Assembly (NCBI GenBank): GCA_037903475.1
Contig: JBAJFG010000080.1
Span: 1,364,001-1,428,000, forward strand
Direction: 5' to 3'
Length of the DNA stretch: 64,000 nucleotides
Source of the DNA: Ancylostoma caninum
Taxonomy: Eukaryota; Nematoda; Chromadorea; Rhabditida; Ancylostomatidae
The translations under genes were made by a program, and so were the position numbers. Below the pieces are notes generated by a model that made no database searches, was not told the DNA's origin, and saw only the letters and a list, made by a program, of their open reading frames with translations. The stretch's first letter is position 1, and each line of letters opens with the position of its first letter. Shown here one piece after another: positions 36,025-47,990 of this stretch.

Positions 36025-36034
36025 TAGGAATATG

Positions 36035-36216
36035 TACAGTCCTTCTCAAAAAGTTAGACGGATTCCGTGATCGCAGAAACGCGGTGGGACCTGGACAACG
36101 GATGCGGAGAGAGCATGCTCCAAGTAAAAGGGTCAAGTTGGTCCTGTTAAGATTTTGCGACCGCGACGCTGTGAACACGCACGCGCAATCCGTCTATCTT
36201 TTTGCCAAGGACTGTA
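36035..36216. repeat. 182-bp Tc1-like MITE
   Basis: The left end TACAGTCCTTCTCAAAAAGT and the right end (read inward TACAGTCCTTGGCAAAAAGA) pair over 33 bp with four mismatches. TACAGT ends with an internal CAAAAAG are typical of Tc1-like elements. It begins 10 bp after the preceding fold-back. Confidence 0.85.
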
Positions 36217-36393
36217 GATGGGGCCGTTCTTATGTTCTTAGCTAGTATAGCTTGCTCCTTTCTCTCTTCTAGTCAGGACACTGCTGTGATTCATCACTAT
36301 CCGAACTAAATAACTGTTGAGTATTGAGCACATAGTATGAGCAAGAAATGAACGAACAAATATTTTCAAGAGCATTGTTTCCACAAGCTTTTA

Positions 36394-36822
36394 TGGCACT
36401 ATTCGTCTAGTTCTGCCCCAAAATCTCAAAATCAAAAATTTCCCTAAAACTTCGTCTAGGGGGTTATTTGACATGCTGATCACGAATATCACATTGATTT
36501 TGCACGGTAACTCCATTTGGGTAGGGTTACGGTAGGGTAAGGGTAAGTATGGTATCTCACAAAAACACCTGAATTTTTGTCCCCAGGGGTTTTTTTGACA
36601 TGCTGATCACTAATATCACATTGGTTTTGCACGGTAACCCCATTTGGGTAGGGTTACGGTAGGTATACTTACCCTCACCCCACCGTAACCCTACCCAAAT
36701 GGGGTCACGGTGCAAAACGAGCATGATATTCGTGATCAGCACCCAAATAACCCCCCTGGGCGAAGTTTGGGCGAAATTTTTTTTTGAAATTTTGGGGCAG
36801 AACTAGCCGAATAGTGCCGCTT
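36394..36822. repeat. Compound fold-back with internal direct repeat
   Basis: The outer ends TTATGGCACTATTCGTCTAG and GGCAGAACTAGCCGAATAGT belong to matching inverted arms. A block of about 70 bp (GACATGCTGATCAC to TAGGGTTACGGTAGG) occurs at 36,471-36,540 and again at 36,597-36,663. A third, inverted copy lies at about 36,668-36,745. The internal duplication makes the 429-bp element asymmetric. Confidence 0.8.
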
Positions 36823-39800
36823 TTATTTACGACATCGCGTAAACAGCTGTGTAAGGGCACTGGTAGCTGCCCCTTTCTACCCCACTGAACTGCAAATATG
36901 TCCCAATGAATGCTCCTTTTCATAGAAGGAGTGTCCCGAGAGTTGAACCTCTCGGGCGCTTATTCATTCATGACTGGAATCGCTGAATTGGGGCGAAATT
37001 AGAGCGCAATTAATCATAAGAAGCACGCCTGCCGGGCTTTTTCAGCAGATGGAAGGTAAGGACAAGTCGAAATGCATTGTAGCTGACGAACAATTGCTGC
37101 TGAACAGCGCAATTTTCTCCTCCTTCTATGAACAGAAAACTCAAGGGGCTGCTTGCAAAGGACACGGTAGAAAATCGCTGCCAACATTAGTGATAATCGT
37201 GGCGCAGTGCAGTTGGCTCCTAATGACCACCGGTGACCACTCCGGTATGTTACTTATTGTCCCTATAGAATTTTTTGAAGTCACTTAAGACATTTTGAGA
37301 AAATGTCTAAGTAATCACCATGTACGGCTACTGAGCTATCCATTGCCATGAATTTTCTGAACAGTGCAAGCCACGTTGTTCACTTTATTGCGCTATAGTC
37401 CTTGTTGCCAGGGTGGAACGGAGCAAATATCCTCAGTTTTACTCGAATCGATGTTAGACGTTCTGATGAAGGTGTGGGCAGGTTTTTGCTTTCCTATACA
37501 TTTTTCCAGCTTCTTCATTACCCAATATTTTGTGTCAATGAAGGGGAGTAAACCCCCGGATGTTCCCAGGAAGGCTCTAAGCTTCTTCCACATCTAGAAT
37601 GAACGAGCAGATCGAGTAATACATGTTGTACATTCCTTGTTACCAGTGGCAGAGACCGCAATATGCAGCCATGAGGGAGGGGAGCGTGGGAACATCCGGG
37701 ATTTCCCCCCCCCCATGTTGAGGTCCCGGGCGAAAAATAAAACTACTAAAAATACGAAATTTAACATGAAGCAATCAGAAACAAACATTTAAAGAATACT
37801 AATACAAAATGAAAAGTTAAAAATTGGCCCATACAAAATTTTGGGTGGGGCTCAAGATGAGGCAAAACGCGTCGGGTAAGTGTTCTGTGATTGGCCCCTC
37901 TTTCAATTATCCAATCACAGAAATATGCCCCGCCTATTCCGTCTCATTCATCGCCCAAACCCCGGAATTCTCAACTTTCCATTACGTACTCCTGAAAATT
38001 TCGGCTTTGTCGAAGAAAACGCGTACCGCCTCACTGCTACTTCTCACGCCCGACCCCTTACTCCCCACTTCACCCAACCTGTTAGTCTCATTTACTTCTC
38101 CTGTTGGAATCCAAATCAAGCGAAGAAATATCCACCAGAAAAAAAAAACAAAGCTAGAGTATAACAATTAAGCAGGAATTTCTCAAGCTTGGGTAACTAG
38201 GCCTCATCCATCCATCTAGAGGTTTTATGTTACGCTCTCCTCGAAGCTTTCACCCTATATTTTTACAAGTGTTTGGGCTGGCAGCAGTTGGTATTGAAGT
38301 TGGTTATTTTGCGGCAATTAGGGACGGCACTTGAGAGCGAAAAACGAGGCCACCAACACGATCTATTGTTCTGTTGTTTGCTCGATCGCCGCTTTTCGCC
38401 CAGTGACGTTCGACTTCCGAAATGAACGCTTCATCACGTAGTACTTACTCAAGAACTGGTCCTCAGTAGGACTCCGTATTCACGGCTCCAGCTGCAGCTC
38501 GTAGGTTTCTTAGTCAGTCGCACAACGCAGAATGCAGGAAATGTCAAGGAATTCCGCCTCAGCTGGCATTCACTGGGACGCCTCCGCTGAAAAGTCGCCG
38601 TCACTCTCGGCACACTTCAGATCGTGTTTTTTTACTGAAAATTGCTGGCAATGTCCCATGCGACTAAAGAGCTATTTTTCTTTTTCATCTCCTTTGTGTA
38701 TCGCTTGAGAGAAATCACACCTATACGAAACGTCTCCTTTCAGCTCTATAATTATTTATTTAGCATTAAGATTTATTAAGCATTTTAGGTATTGACGATG
38801 TAGCGTGAACATCTCACACAGTCAGCAGATGTTTGATGTCAAATTGCGGAATTTCTACCGCTTCGGTTACCCCTTCTGTTTTTAGGCTTTATCGTTCTCT
38901 TCATTTCTTCTTTATAATTTTAGCTATATCCTTTCCACAGATTGCTGATGCTATTTGTGCTCTTTTCACCTGCTAGTTAACTAAGTCTATTTGTCTGTCA
39001 TGAGGAACTTCGGGGTCGTAGAATTTCCCTCAAAATCTGGCGAATGTTAAGCCCGCTAAACTAGTAACCAGCAAGTAGACACTGTAGTGTTTGAAGAAGT
39101 AGCAGCTCTTAATCATGTACATGCTTCCGTCGAGAGGTGAGTCCTGCACTGGATTGTTAGGGGTAGGGAATACCTAACATCCGAAAATTCAGTGTAGGAT
39201 TTTCTGCGCATGCCATTCGCTCGTGGAAAGTGGCGTTATCCCGTTATCCCGGCGTTATGATATGTTATATGTATATGCTTGTGATGAGGTGCAATTGATT
39301 GTAAGGTTTAAGGTCTGATGAACGCGTTATCGCCGAAAGCTAACGAATGAAGAAGTTGGAGTCTTCACTTTATCAACCAAACAAGTAAACAATGAAGCTC
39401 AGGGACAAAAAATACTGGATAATAAATAAATAATTTAGGTACCAGCTGTCCTATCAGTGAGAAGTCAGTCCTTCTTGTATCCATTCCCTTTCTCTCTTCC
39501 CAATGAGTGTCGTGCATACTCAATAGAATCTCGTTACTCATAGTTGAGGTTGTTCAATTTGCTACGAGGGACGTGTAAGAAATCATGCTTCTTGGAACTA
39601 TATCTATGAGATTAGGAGGTGTAGTATCTAGTATTTCGTTAGAGTTTAGACTTAGATTCTGCTTATTCTAAAATATTCAGAACACTAATTACTAAAACGC
39701 GGTGGTCCTGCTATTAAGCTACGAAACACATGATCGCCTAATTCTTGAATATGGTATTGTGCATTTGCACCCCTCTAAGCAAGAGCAGATTGCGAAAAAT

Positions 39801-39964
39801 AGAGCGAGTTCATTATGGCCTTCAGTGGGAAAAATATGACCAGAACTATGTATAGGTTCCATGTATGATAGTATTCCTTCTATACAACGACGGGAATGTT
39901 ATATGCATCTGTGTTCCCTCGCGCATTGAATAAGAAGGTTTGATTTGATTATTTGTCATAAAAT
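36823..39964. other. Intergenic DNA without recognised gene
   Basis: I identify no exon, RNA or transposon end. There is a C-run at about 37,706-37,715. The frames at 37,824-38,171 overlap on both strands and show no motif. Confidence 0.5.
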
Positions 39965-40690
39965 CACTGCAGGCCAATGTGGGGGTCCAATTTCGTCTTC
40001 CAACCTCAGCACGGTCCATGTTTCAGATCTGTACAGAAGGATTCGCCTCACTAGTGTTTGAAATATGTATGAGCATTTTCTTCGTGAGCAAGATGCCGTT
40101 TTCCTTCCAAACACACCATTTTAACGAAGCGAACGCGGTAGGGGCCTTCCCCATTCTGCTCTGACTTCTGCAGTCGACGCTTCTTCTCCTCCACGAAATA
40201 TCCAAGGTACTTGAACTCTGGGACCTGCTCAAGCTGGTCTCCTTCGAGGTAGACTTCGGCTTTAGAACCATCATTGCAATGATCTTTGTCTTGTCTCCAT
40301 TTATTCTTAAACCGTATGACTCCGCAATTTTCGCAATTGAGGAAATGATAGCCGTTCTTCTCTCAGTCTTCGTTTCCGCGGAAATCGCGCTGTCGTCCGC
40401 GAACATCAGGACAGTAAGGGATTGGTTGTCGCAGTTCTGAACTCAGCTTCTGCCGTCGAAAGCCTTCCTCATGATTGTATCGACTGCAATGTTGAAGAGT
40501 AGCGGAGAAATAACATCTCCCTGGCGACTCCCCTTTTAACGGAGAATTCCTGATACAGCTCATTCTTGATCCTCACGCTGCTGCTTGACCCGTTGTATGG
40601 TGCTTTTAGAAGCCTCACTATCTTTCGCGGTACGTGCTCGACTTCAAATCCCAGCAGTACCTTCATCCCATAGCTTTTTCCTCATAAAAA
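39965..40690 (-). mobile_element. Non-LTR retrotransposon (LINE) reverse-transcriptase remnant
   Basis: Read on the - strand in shifting frames, the order of reverse-transcriptase blocks is preserved. It goes GRQGDVISPLLFN-like (palm motif 4), then LMFADDSAI (the catalytic [YF]xDD box, 40,380-40,410), then GLRINGDKTK, then PEFKYLGYFVEE, then LLYRSETW near 40,010. At least two frameshifts separate them. The endonuclease and 3' tail were not found. The clade (RTE, CR1 or similar) cannot be settled by eye. Function is certainly lost. Confidence 0.8.
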
Positions 40691-42702
40691 GAACCCGAAG
40701 TGATCAGAGAGAGAACATCTCGCCAAAAATGAAATAAAAAAAGAAAACGACTTCAGTAAATGGTGACGTCTCTGGCCTTACTTGCTCTCCGTTATCCCGA
40801 GCCACAAAGTACCTCTTTGGCACGAAAAGTACTCCACTTGTACGCTAAGTGCAAGGTGATTGTTCTGATGCTAATATGCCAATGGTGTTGTCCAATATGT
40901 TAAATCGAACTGCACACTTTTCAGTGGCATTAGTGTTCTACTGGAGTGTGCTTTTCAGCTTAGTTTCGTGCTCATTTGGTTGGGAACAATAGTATAAATC
41001 CGCATAGATTAAGAAAAAAGCTCCATAATTTGACTCAAACTCTGGATTTCTGGGAACTGGTATTGTTGCCCTAAGGCGCCCTTGGCTTTCCGACCTCTCC
41101 GAGCCCACCGCCACAGGTAGCGAGCGCCAGCCGCTCAACCGGGGCTAATTGCCTGCAATCTCTTTTGTGGTGTCGGCTTTAAGCTAATAGTCTTATTACC
41201 CGTCGTTTATCGACTGCCAGCAATTCTGGGTCCGTTCTCGGTAAGTGGTCATCATCGTGCTGTTTGGGCATCCCCTATATCTGGCCACATTCACATCTGT
41301 ATAGATGGGACTCTGCTTTGGCGATTTAATTCCGCTTCCCAAATAAACGTCGTTGCGACGATCCTTGGTTTTCTTTACGGCCCGAACGCAGAATCATTAC
41401 CCACGGATCGCACAGCGATTAGAGGTCAGGCCACTAATTCTGAATCGAGTTACGCGACGTTCCCGTTGTTCAGCCTTTCCTCTGGCACTTACAATGACTC
41501 ATTCGGGTGTCGCTAGGACTCAACCGTGTCCTGAGAGTTCACGCATGTTTGGAGCCCATTATTTTTAATTTTTTTCATTTATTATTTATTTTTATTTTTA
41601 ATGTAATGGGTGGCCAAATCAAACAATCAATTTCTGCGGTCCTTGAACTGGTTCGTTTTTTTCTATTTTCAACTTTCCAACGAAGTATAAATAACCAATC
41701 GAAGACTGTGCAATTTTTCGCCCCCCCCCCCCGGAACATCCATTTACAATATTCGGAATGAAGATAAATTGAGTGCGATCCAGAGAACTATTACTATGTA
41801 CTTCATTTTAAAGCAAGAGAAGCGCTTTCGAAACGCTGTCTAAACCTAGTCTAACTATGGAAATTGGAGGACAACCATAGAACTATTTATAAACTGCAAA
41901 ACTTATTTGACAGCCTAATAAAAGCTTCAGAAAGGTGTGTGCTTTACCATTTACACGGCTGATTTGTCGAATATTACAAGATGACTAGATGATACCCAAC
42001 GATTTCTGATCTTTGTTTCAGCAAAAATAACCGACGTTGACTACAGACATTGTTCCTCTAAAGAGATAAAACGAAATCACATTTACCACATACCTGTGTG
42101 GCATTGAATAAGAATCATTGGGACCTTGTGACCATCTTTAACAATCTGTGACCATAACCATCACTATCGTTGAACTTGTAGGTTACCGTCGTCAGTCCTT
42201 GAGAAACTCTGAACTCCTCATTTTCAGTTCCTTCTCACCGCAACTGAAGTACAGGTGTGAGGATGTGTCTCAGGACTGGACCACTTCAGGAAAGCCAATA
42301 TGGCGAAATTTTACAACCTCGAAATACGGATCACTCTTCACTTAGCGATTTTACGTCCTTTCACAAATCCTAGAAGAACCTCTCTGCCTCACTCTCACCT
42401 TGTTTCTTGACAGGTGATCGTTTCGTATTAAGCTGGTGGACTTCCTCCACGCACAAAGTTACTATTTACTTCCGAAAGTTCCACATGGTGCAGGTCCCCT
42501 TACCTTTTCAAGGCAAATTTGGATTTTGTGAGCTGGTATCCGTTTACTGAACAAAAATTCAACTCTTTTCTCTAGTCTGACACCCACTTTTGAGGCAAGC
42601 ATCCATTAGAGTTAAGCTTGAAGAAAACAGTTGCGTTTCTATAAGGGTCAATGAAATTCCAACAAAACTCCAGAGTATTATATATATATATATATATTAG
42701 TA
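40691..42702. other. Intergenic DNA without recognised gene
   Basis: It contains a C-run near 41,720 and a short (TA)n tract at 42,678-42,698 just before the palindrome. No coding or RNA feature is recognised. Confidence 0.5.
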
Positions 42703-42814
42703 TAATCTTCCTGTACTCCAGAGTATTAACATAGCGTGCCTTTCATGTTGTTTTGCATTTGCAAAACAACATGAAAGGCACGCTATGTTAATACTCTGGA
42801 GTACAGGAAGATTA
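42703..42814. repeat. Perfect 55-bp-arm palindrome
   Basis: Arms 42,703-42,757 and 42,760-42,814 are exact reverse complements over all 55 bases, separated by two bases (TT). The arms run from TAATCTTCCTGTACTCCAGA to CATGTTGTTTTGCA. A 14-base piece of the arm (CTCCAGAGTATTA) also stands alone at 42,668-42,680, before the TA tract. No ORF or known transposon end is present. Confidence 0.97.
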
Positions 42815-44687
42815 AATGAACGAGCCGATGCCGGCAACTTCTTGATATATGTACCTGCAGTTGGCTGCAATATGCGATAGTAAGTGAGGAATATTCACCC
42901 CCGACAAATACATTTCCACAGTCTTTATTATTATAAGCACATATTATTTCATTACTTTATTATTACGGGTATATATCATTGTAGGCATATTCTGACCTAA
43001 TTCGGGCACCTCTAGCCATGGGTGGACTCAATTTGTACTCAATTCTGAACCAATATACCAAAAAAATGTTAAATGTTAAAATTCTCAACCAATATGAACT
43101 TGCAGAACCACGAATGGTTCATCAATTCTGACCGGGCCGCGCTATGAGTTCTATTTTTTAGTCAGGGCCACTACGATTCGGGATACGGAAACTACAGGCT
43201 CTTAAGGGCATTTCGGTGTAGTGGAAATACACGTAAAGATGGAAAAGCTCTTCAAAATAGTCTGGATTGAATTGCAGTGTTTGTCTGTCCTGTTTTTGTT
43301 GCACTGAAACTCGAGATTTGATGACTGAGTTTCTTAAAGGAGAAGTGCACGGAAAAAAGCTTGCGCAGCTCACTTCTGCTCTTCGAAACTTGCCATCCAA
43401 GAGATAGAGCAAGGACAAAGCGCTTTTCCCTTTACCCTGGAGATTCCTATGTAATCTTTGACTGCTTCTTGCAACAGCCAAACTTTCTGACAGCGTTCAG
43501 CTAGTGTGATTGTCACTGGCTGTTGACAGATCAGCTAAAAGCTGATCGGGAAGCGATTATCTCTCTGCGCCTCTCGCAATCGCACACTCTGTCGCCGTTC
43601 CGGTCAACGACGTCTTCATAACGTCGGCTGCTACCGAATCTCGGCGCCGTTTACGGTTCCTGCGTTGAGCATCAATGGACTTTCCTTTCTCCGTGCGTGC
43701 GTGCGTGCGTCGCCGCGCGAGCTGTACTTCTTCGCGTGTCAGGCGAGCGAAATTAGCATTAGAACAATGACTCTTGAGTGATTCCGAGGGCATGGATGCG
43801 CGCAATTGCATTGCCGTCGCGCGGCCATCGCAACTGGTATCCGAGCGCTGCATTCCAATTGCATCAGCAAGCACTGCTGCTCTCTGGGTGGCTCAGGTTG
43901 GAGTTCTCGGGGATTTCAGCCTTTGCGGGTTGGGGGGAGAGGTCCCTGTGTAACGACGTCTGGGGCAGGTCGTGATACCCGCCAAACGTTCCAGATGACG
44001 TCACAGTAGCATCCGGGAGGTTGCGCCATTTATTATCTCACTGTTGTTGCTGCTATAAACAGTAGATTGATGCCGTATATTCCGTGAGTTATTAGCAGAC
44101 CAGTCTGGCCGTCCGGCTGACGCCGGACTTCCGGACTTTTCCTTATGCTCGCTTCGCTCGCATGTCTTCATCCCTTCTTCATTCAAATAAAGTCACAGCT
44201 ATTCCACATTTTTGCTATAATGTGTCCCACACCCTTTCCATTGCTTTTTCTCATGTAAAAATGCACTTATCAAAGAGGATTAACCTTCTCGAACCAATTT
44301 TATCATTTGCTCAACTGAAATAGCTTTTTGTAACTATATATGACCGGTTCAACCTGGATTGACCGCAGAAAATGGTCTATCATTTTTTGTTTGTTATAAC
44401 TGGTCAAGTGATAGGAGTCAGTTAGAACATATAAAAGTGGAGGGTGCGGTGTGTTCATAAACAGATGAGAAGAGAAGAACGCGGGGGAGGACGTAAGGAG
44501 GAAGGATTCACACGGATTGCATACTAATCCGTGCAGTGGTCTGACATCTAGTGTTTTTTTTACGGTTGATGTTAGACGCCATCGAATCGATTTAACAAAT
44601 ATGGACCTAACTCATGACATTTCCCTGAGTAGTGGACACCGGCGCACCCCTCCTGCATCGGTAGCTATATTTTCAGGCGCTCCTCAA
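42815..44687. other. Intergenic DNA with GC-rich block
   Basis: A GC-rich, CpG-rich block at about 43,560-43,990 includes a (GTGC)n tract near 43,697-43,712. Its composition resembles the promoter blocks of both genes. No transcript or splice structure ties it to a gene. Confidence 0.45.
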
Positions 44688-47230
44688 CTTTTGAGCGCAG
44701 GCGCATCCCTATCACAGCCGTGGACCCGTCTCCCCCCACTTTGGGCGCCGGCGCACCCTTATCACAGCAGTGGACCCGTCTCCCCCACTTTGGGCGCCGG
44801 TGCACCCCTATCACAGCAATGGACCCGTCTCCCCCCACTTTGGGCGCCGACGCACCCTTATCACAGCCGTGGACCCGTTTCCCCCCACTTTGGGCGCCGA
44901 CGCACCCTTATCACAGCCGTGGACCCGTCTCCCCCCACTTTGGGCGCCAGTGCAACCTTATCACAGCAGTGGACCCGTCTTCCCCACTTTATGCGCCGGC
45001 GCACCCTTATCACAGCAGTGGACCCGTCTCCTCCCACTTTGGGCGCCGGCGCACCCTTATCACAGCAATGGACCCGTCTCCTCCCACTTTGGGCGCCGGC
45101 GCACCCTTATCACAGCCATGGACCCGTCTCCCCCACTTTGGGCGCCGACGCACCCTTATCACAGCCGTGGACCCGTCTCCCCCCACTTTGGGCGCCGACG
45201 CACCCTTATCACAGCAGTGGACCCGTCTCCCCCCACTTTGGACGCACGGACCCGTCTCCCCCACTTTGGGCGCCGGCGCACCCTTATCACAGCAGTGGAC
45301 CCGTCTCCCCCCACTTTGGGCGCCGACGCACCCTTATCACAGCCGTGGACCCGTCTCCCCCCACTTTGGGCGCCGGCGCACCCTTATCACAGCAGTGGAC
45401 CCGTCTCCCCCACTTTGGGCGCCGGCGCACCCTTATCACAGCAGTGGACCCGTCTCCCCCACTTTGGGCGCCGGCGCACCCTTATCACAGCAGTGGACCC
45501 GTCTCCCCCCACTTTGGGCGCCGACGCACCCTTATCACAGCCGTGGACCCGTCTCCCCCACTTTGGGCGCCAGTGCAACCTTATCACAGCAGTGGACCCG
45601 TCTCCCCACTTTGGGCGCCGGCGCACCCTTATCACAGCAGTGGACCCGTCTCCTCCCACTTTGGGCGCCGGCGCACCCTTATCACAGCAGTGGACCCGTC
45701 TCCCCCACTTTGGGCGCCGGCGCACCCTTATCACAGCAGTGGACCCGTCTCCCCCCACTTTGGGCGCCGGTGCACCCTTATCACAGCAGTGGACCCGTCT
45801 CCCCCACTTTGGGCGCCGGCGCCCCGTCTCCCACTTTGGGCGCCGGCGCACCCCTATCACAGCAATGGACCCCTCCCCCACTTTGGGCGCCGGCGCACCT
45901 TATCACAGCCATGGACCCGTCTCCCCCACTTTGGGCGCCGACGCACCCTTATCACAGCCGTGGACCCGTCTCCCCCCACTTTGAGCGCAGGCGCATCCCT
46001 ATCACAGCCGTGGACCACCCTTATCACAGCCGTGGACCCGTCTCCCCCACTTTGGGCGCCGGCGCACCCTTATCACAGCAGTGGACCCGTCTCCCCCACT
46101 TTGGGCGCCGGCGCACCCCTATCACAGCAATGGACCCGTCTCCCCCCACTTTGGGCGCCGGCGCACCTTATCACAGCCATGGACCCGTCTCCCCCACTTT
46201 GGCCGACCCGTCTTTGAGCGCAGGCGCATCCCTATCACAGCAGTGGACCCGTCTTACTTTGGGCGCCGGCGCACCCTTATCACAGCAGTGGACCCGTCTC
46301 CCCCCACTTTGGGCGCCGGCGCACCCTTATCACAGCAGTGGACCCGTCTCCCCCCACTTTGGGCGCCGACACCCTTATCACAGCAGTGGACCCGTCTCCC
46401 CCCACTTTGGGCGCCGGCGCACCCTTATCACAGCAGTGGACCCGTCTCCCCCCACTTTGGGCGCCGGTGCACCCTTATCACAGCAGTGGACCCGTCTCCC
46501 CCCACTTTGGGCGCCGGCGCACCCTTATCACAGCAGTGGACCCGTCTCCCCCACTTTGGGCGCCGGCGCACCCTATCACAGCAATGGACCCGTCTCCCCC
46601 CACTTTGGGCGCCGGCGCACCTTATCACAGCCATGGACCCGTCTCCCCCACTTTGGGCGCCGACGCACCCTTATCACAGCCGTGGACCCGTCTCCCCCCA
46701 CTTTGAGCGCAGGCGCATCCCTATCACAGCCGTGGACCCGTCTTCCCCACTTTGGGCGCCGGCGCACCCTTATCACAGCAGTGGACCCGTCTCCCCCACT
46801 TTGGGCGCCGGCGCACCCTTATCACAGCAGTGGACCCGTCTCCCCCACTTTGGGCGCCGGCGCACCCTTATCACAGCAGTGGACCCGTCTCCCCCACTTT
46901 GGGCGCCGGCGCACCCTTATCACAGCAGTGGACCCGTCTCCCCCCACTTTGGGCGCCGGCGCACCCTTATCACAGCAGTGGACCCGTCTCCCCCCACTTT
47001 GGGCGCCGAAGCACCCTTATCACAGCAGTGAACCCGTCTCCCCCCACTTTGGGCGCCGGTGCACCCTTATCAAAGCAGTGGACCCGTCTTCCTCCTCTTT
47101 GGGCGCCGGTGCACCCTTATCACAGCAGTGGACCCGTTCCCTCCCACTTTGGACGCCGGCGCACCCTTATCACAGCCGTGGACCCGTCTCCCCCCAGTTT
47201 GGGCGCCGGTGCACCCTTATCACAGCAGTG
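44688..47230 (+). repeat. Minisatellite array, type A units (49/50 bp, about 51 copies)
   Basis: The unit runs GGACCCGTCTCCCCC (five or six C), ACTTTGGGCGCCGGCGCACC, CTTATCACAGCAGT. The C-run length alternates between 49- and 50-bp units. Because neither length is a multiple of three and the unit lacks stops in all + frames, all three + frames stay open for hundreds of codons. A variant unit with GAGCGCAGGCGCATCCC recurs near 44,692, 45,985, 46,213 and 46,706, showing block duplication. The open frames are a by-product of the repeat and not a gene. Confidence 0.95.
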
Positions 47231-47990
47231 GACCCGAATCCAGGCGTTTCCCCACTTTTGGACGCCAGCGCACCCTTATCACACCGTTGGACCCGACTCC
47301 AGGCGTTTCCCACTTTTGGACGCCGGCGCACCCTTATCACACCGTTGGACCCGACTCGAGGCGTTTCCCCAATTTCGGACGCTGGCGCACCCTTATCACA
47401 CCGTTGGACCCGATTCGAGGCGTTTCCCCACTTTCGGACGCCGGCGCACCCTTATCACACCGTTGGACCCGACTCGAGGCGTTTCCCCAATTTCGGACGT
47501 TGGCGCACCCTTATCACACCGTTGGACCCGACTCCAGGCGTTTCCCACTTTTGGACGCCGGCGCACCCTTATCACACCGTTGGACCCGCCTCCAGGCTTT
47601 TCCCCACTTTTGGACGCCGGCGCACCCTTATCACACCGTTGGACCCGACTCTAGGTGTTTCCTTACTTCTGGACGCCGGCGCACCCTTATCACACCGCTG
47701 GACCCGACTCGAGGCGTTTCCCCAATTTCGGACGCTGGCGCACCCTTATCACACCGTTGGACCCGCCTCCAGGCTTTTCCCCACTTTTGGACGCCGGCGC
47801 ACCCTTATCACACCGTTGGACCCGACTCCAGGTGTTTCCTTACTTCTGGACGCCGGCGCACCCTTATCACACCGTTGGACCCGACTCGAGGCGTTTCCCC
47901 ACTTTCGGACGCCGGCGCACCCTTATCACACCGTTGGACCCGACTCCAGGCGTTTCCCCACTTTTGGACGCCGGCGCACTCCTACAGCAA
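47231..47990 (+). repeat. Minisatellite array, type B units (58/59 bp, about 13 copies)
   Basis: The array switches abruptly to longer units. They share GCGCACCCTTATCACA and GGACCCG with type A but carry CGAGGCGTTTCCCCA and a CCGTTGGACC junction. Sub-variants (AATTTCGGACG or ACTTTTGGACG; AGGTGTTTCCTTACTTC) recur in the same order, again showing block duplication. The last unit decays at about 47,990. Confidence 0.95.

Noticed and set aside
36930..36960. Possible tRNA arm or terminator-like hairpin (CCCGAGAG...CTCTCGGG)
   Set aside because: It is only an 8-bp stem; no cloverleaf, anticodon arm or acceptor stem could be built around it.
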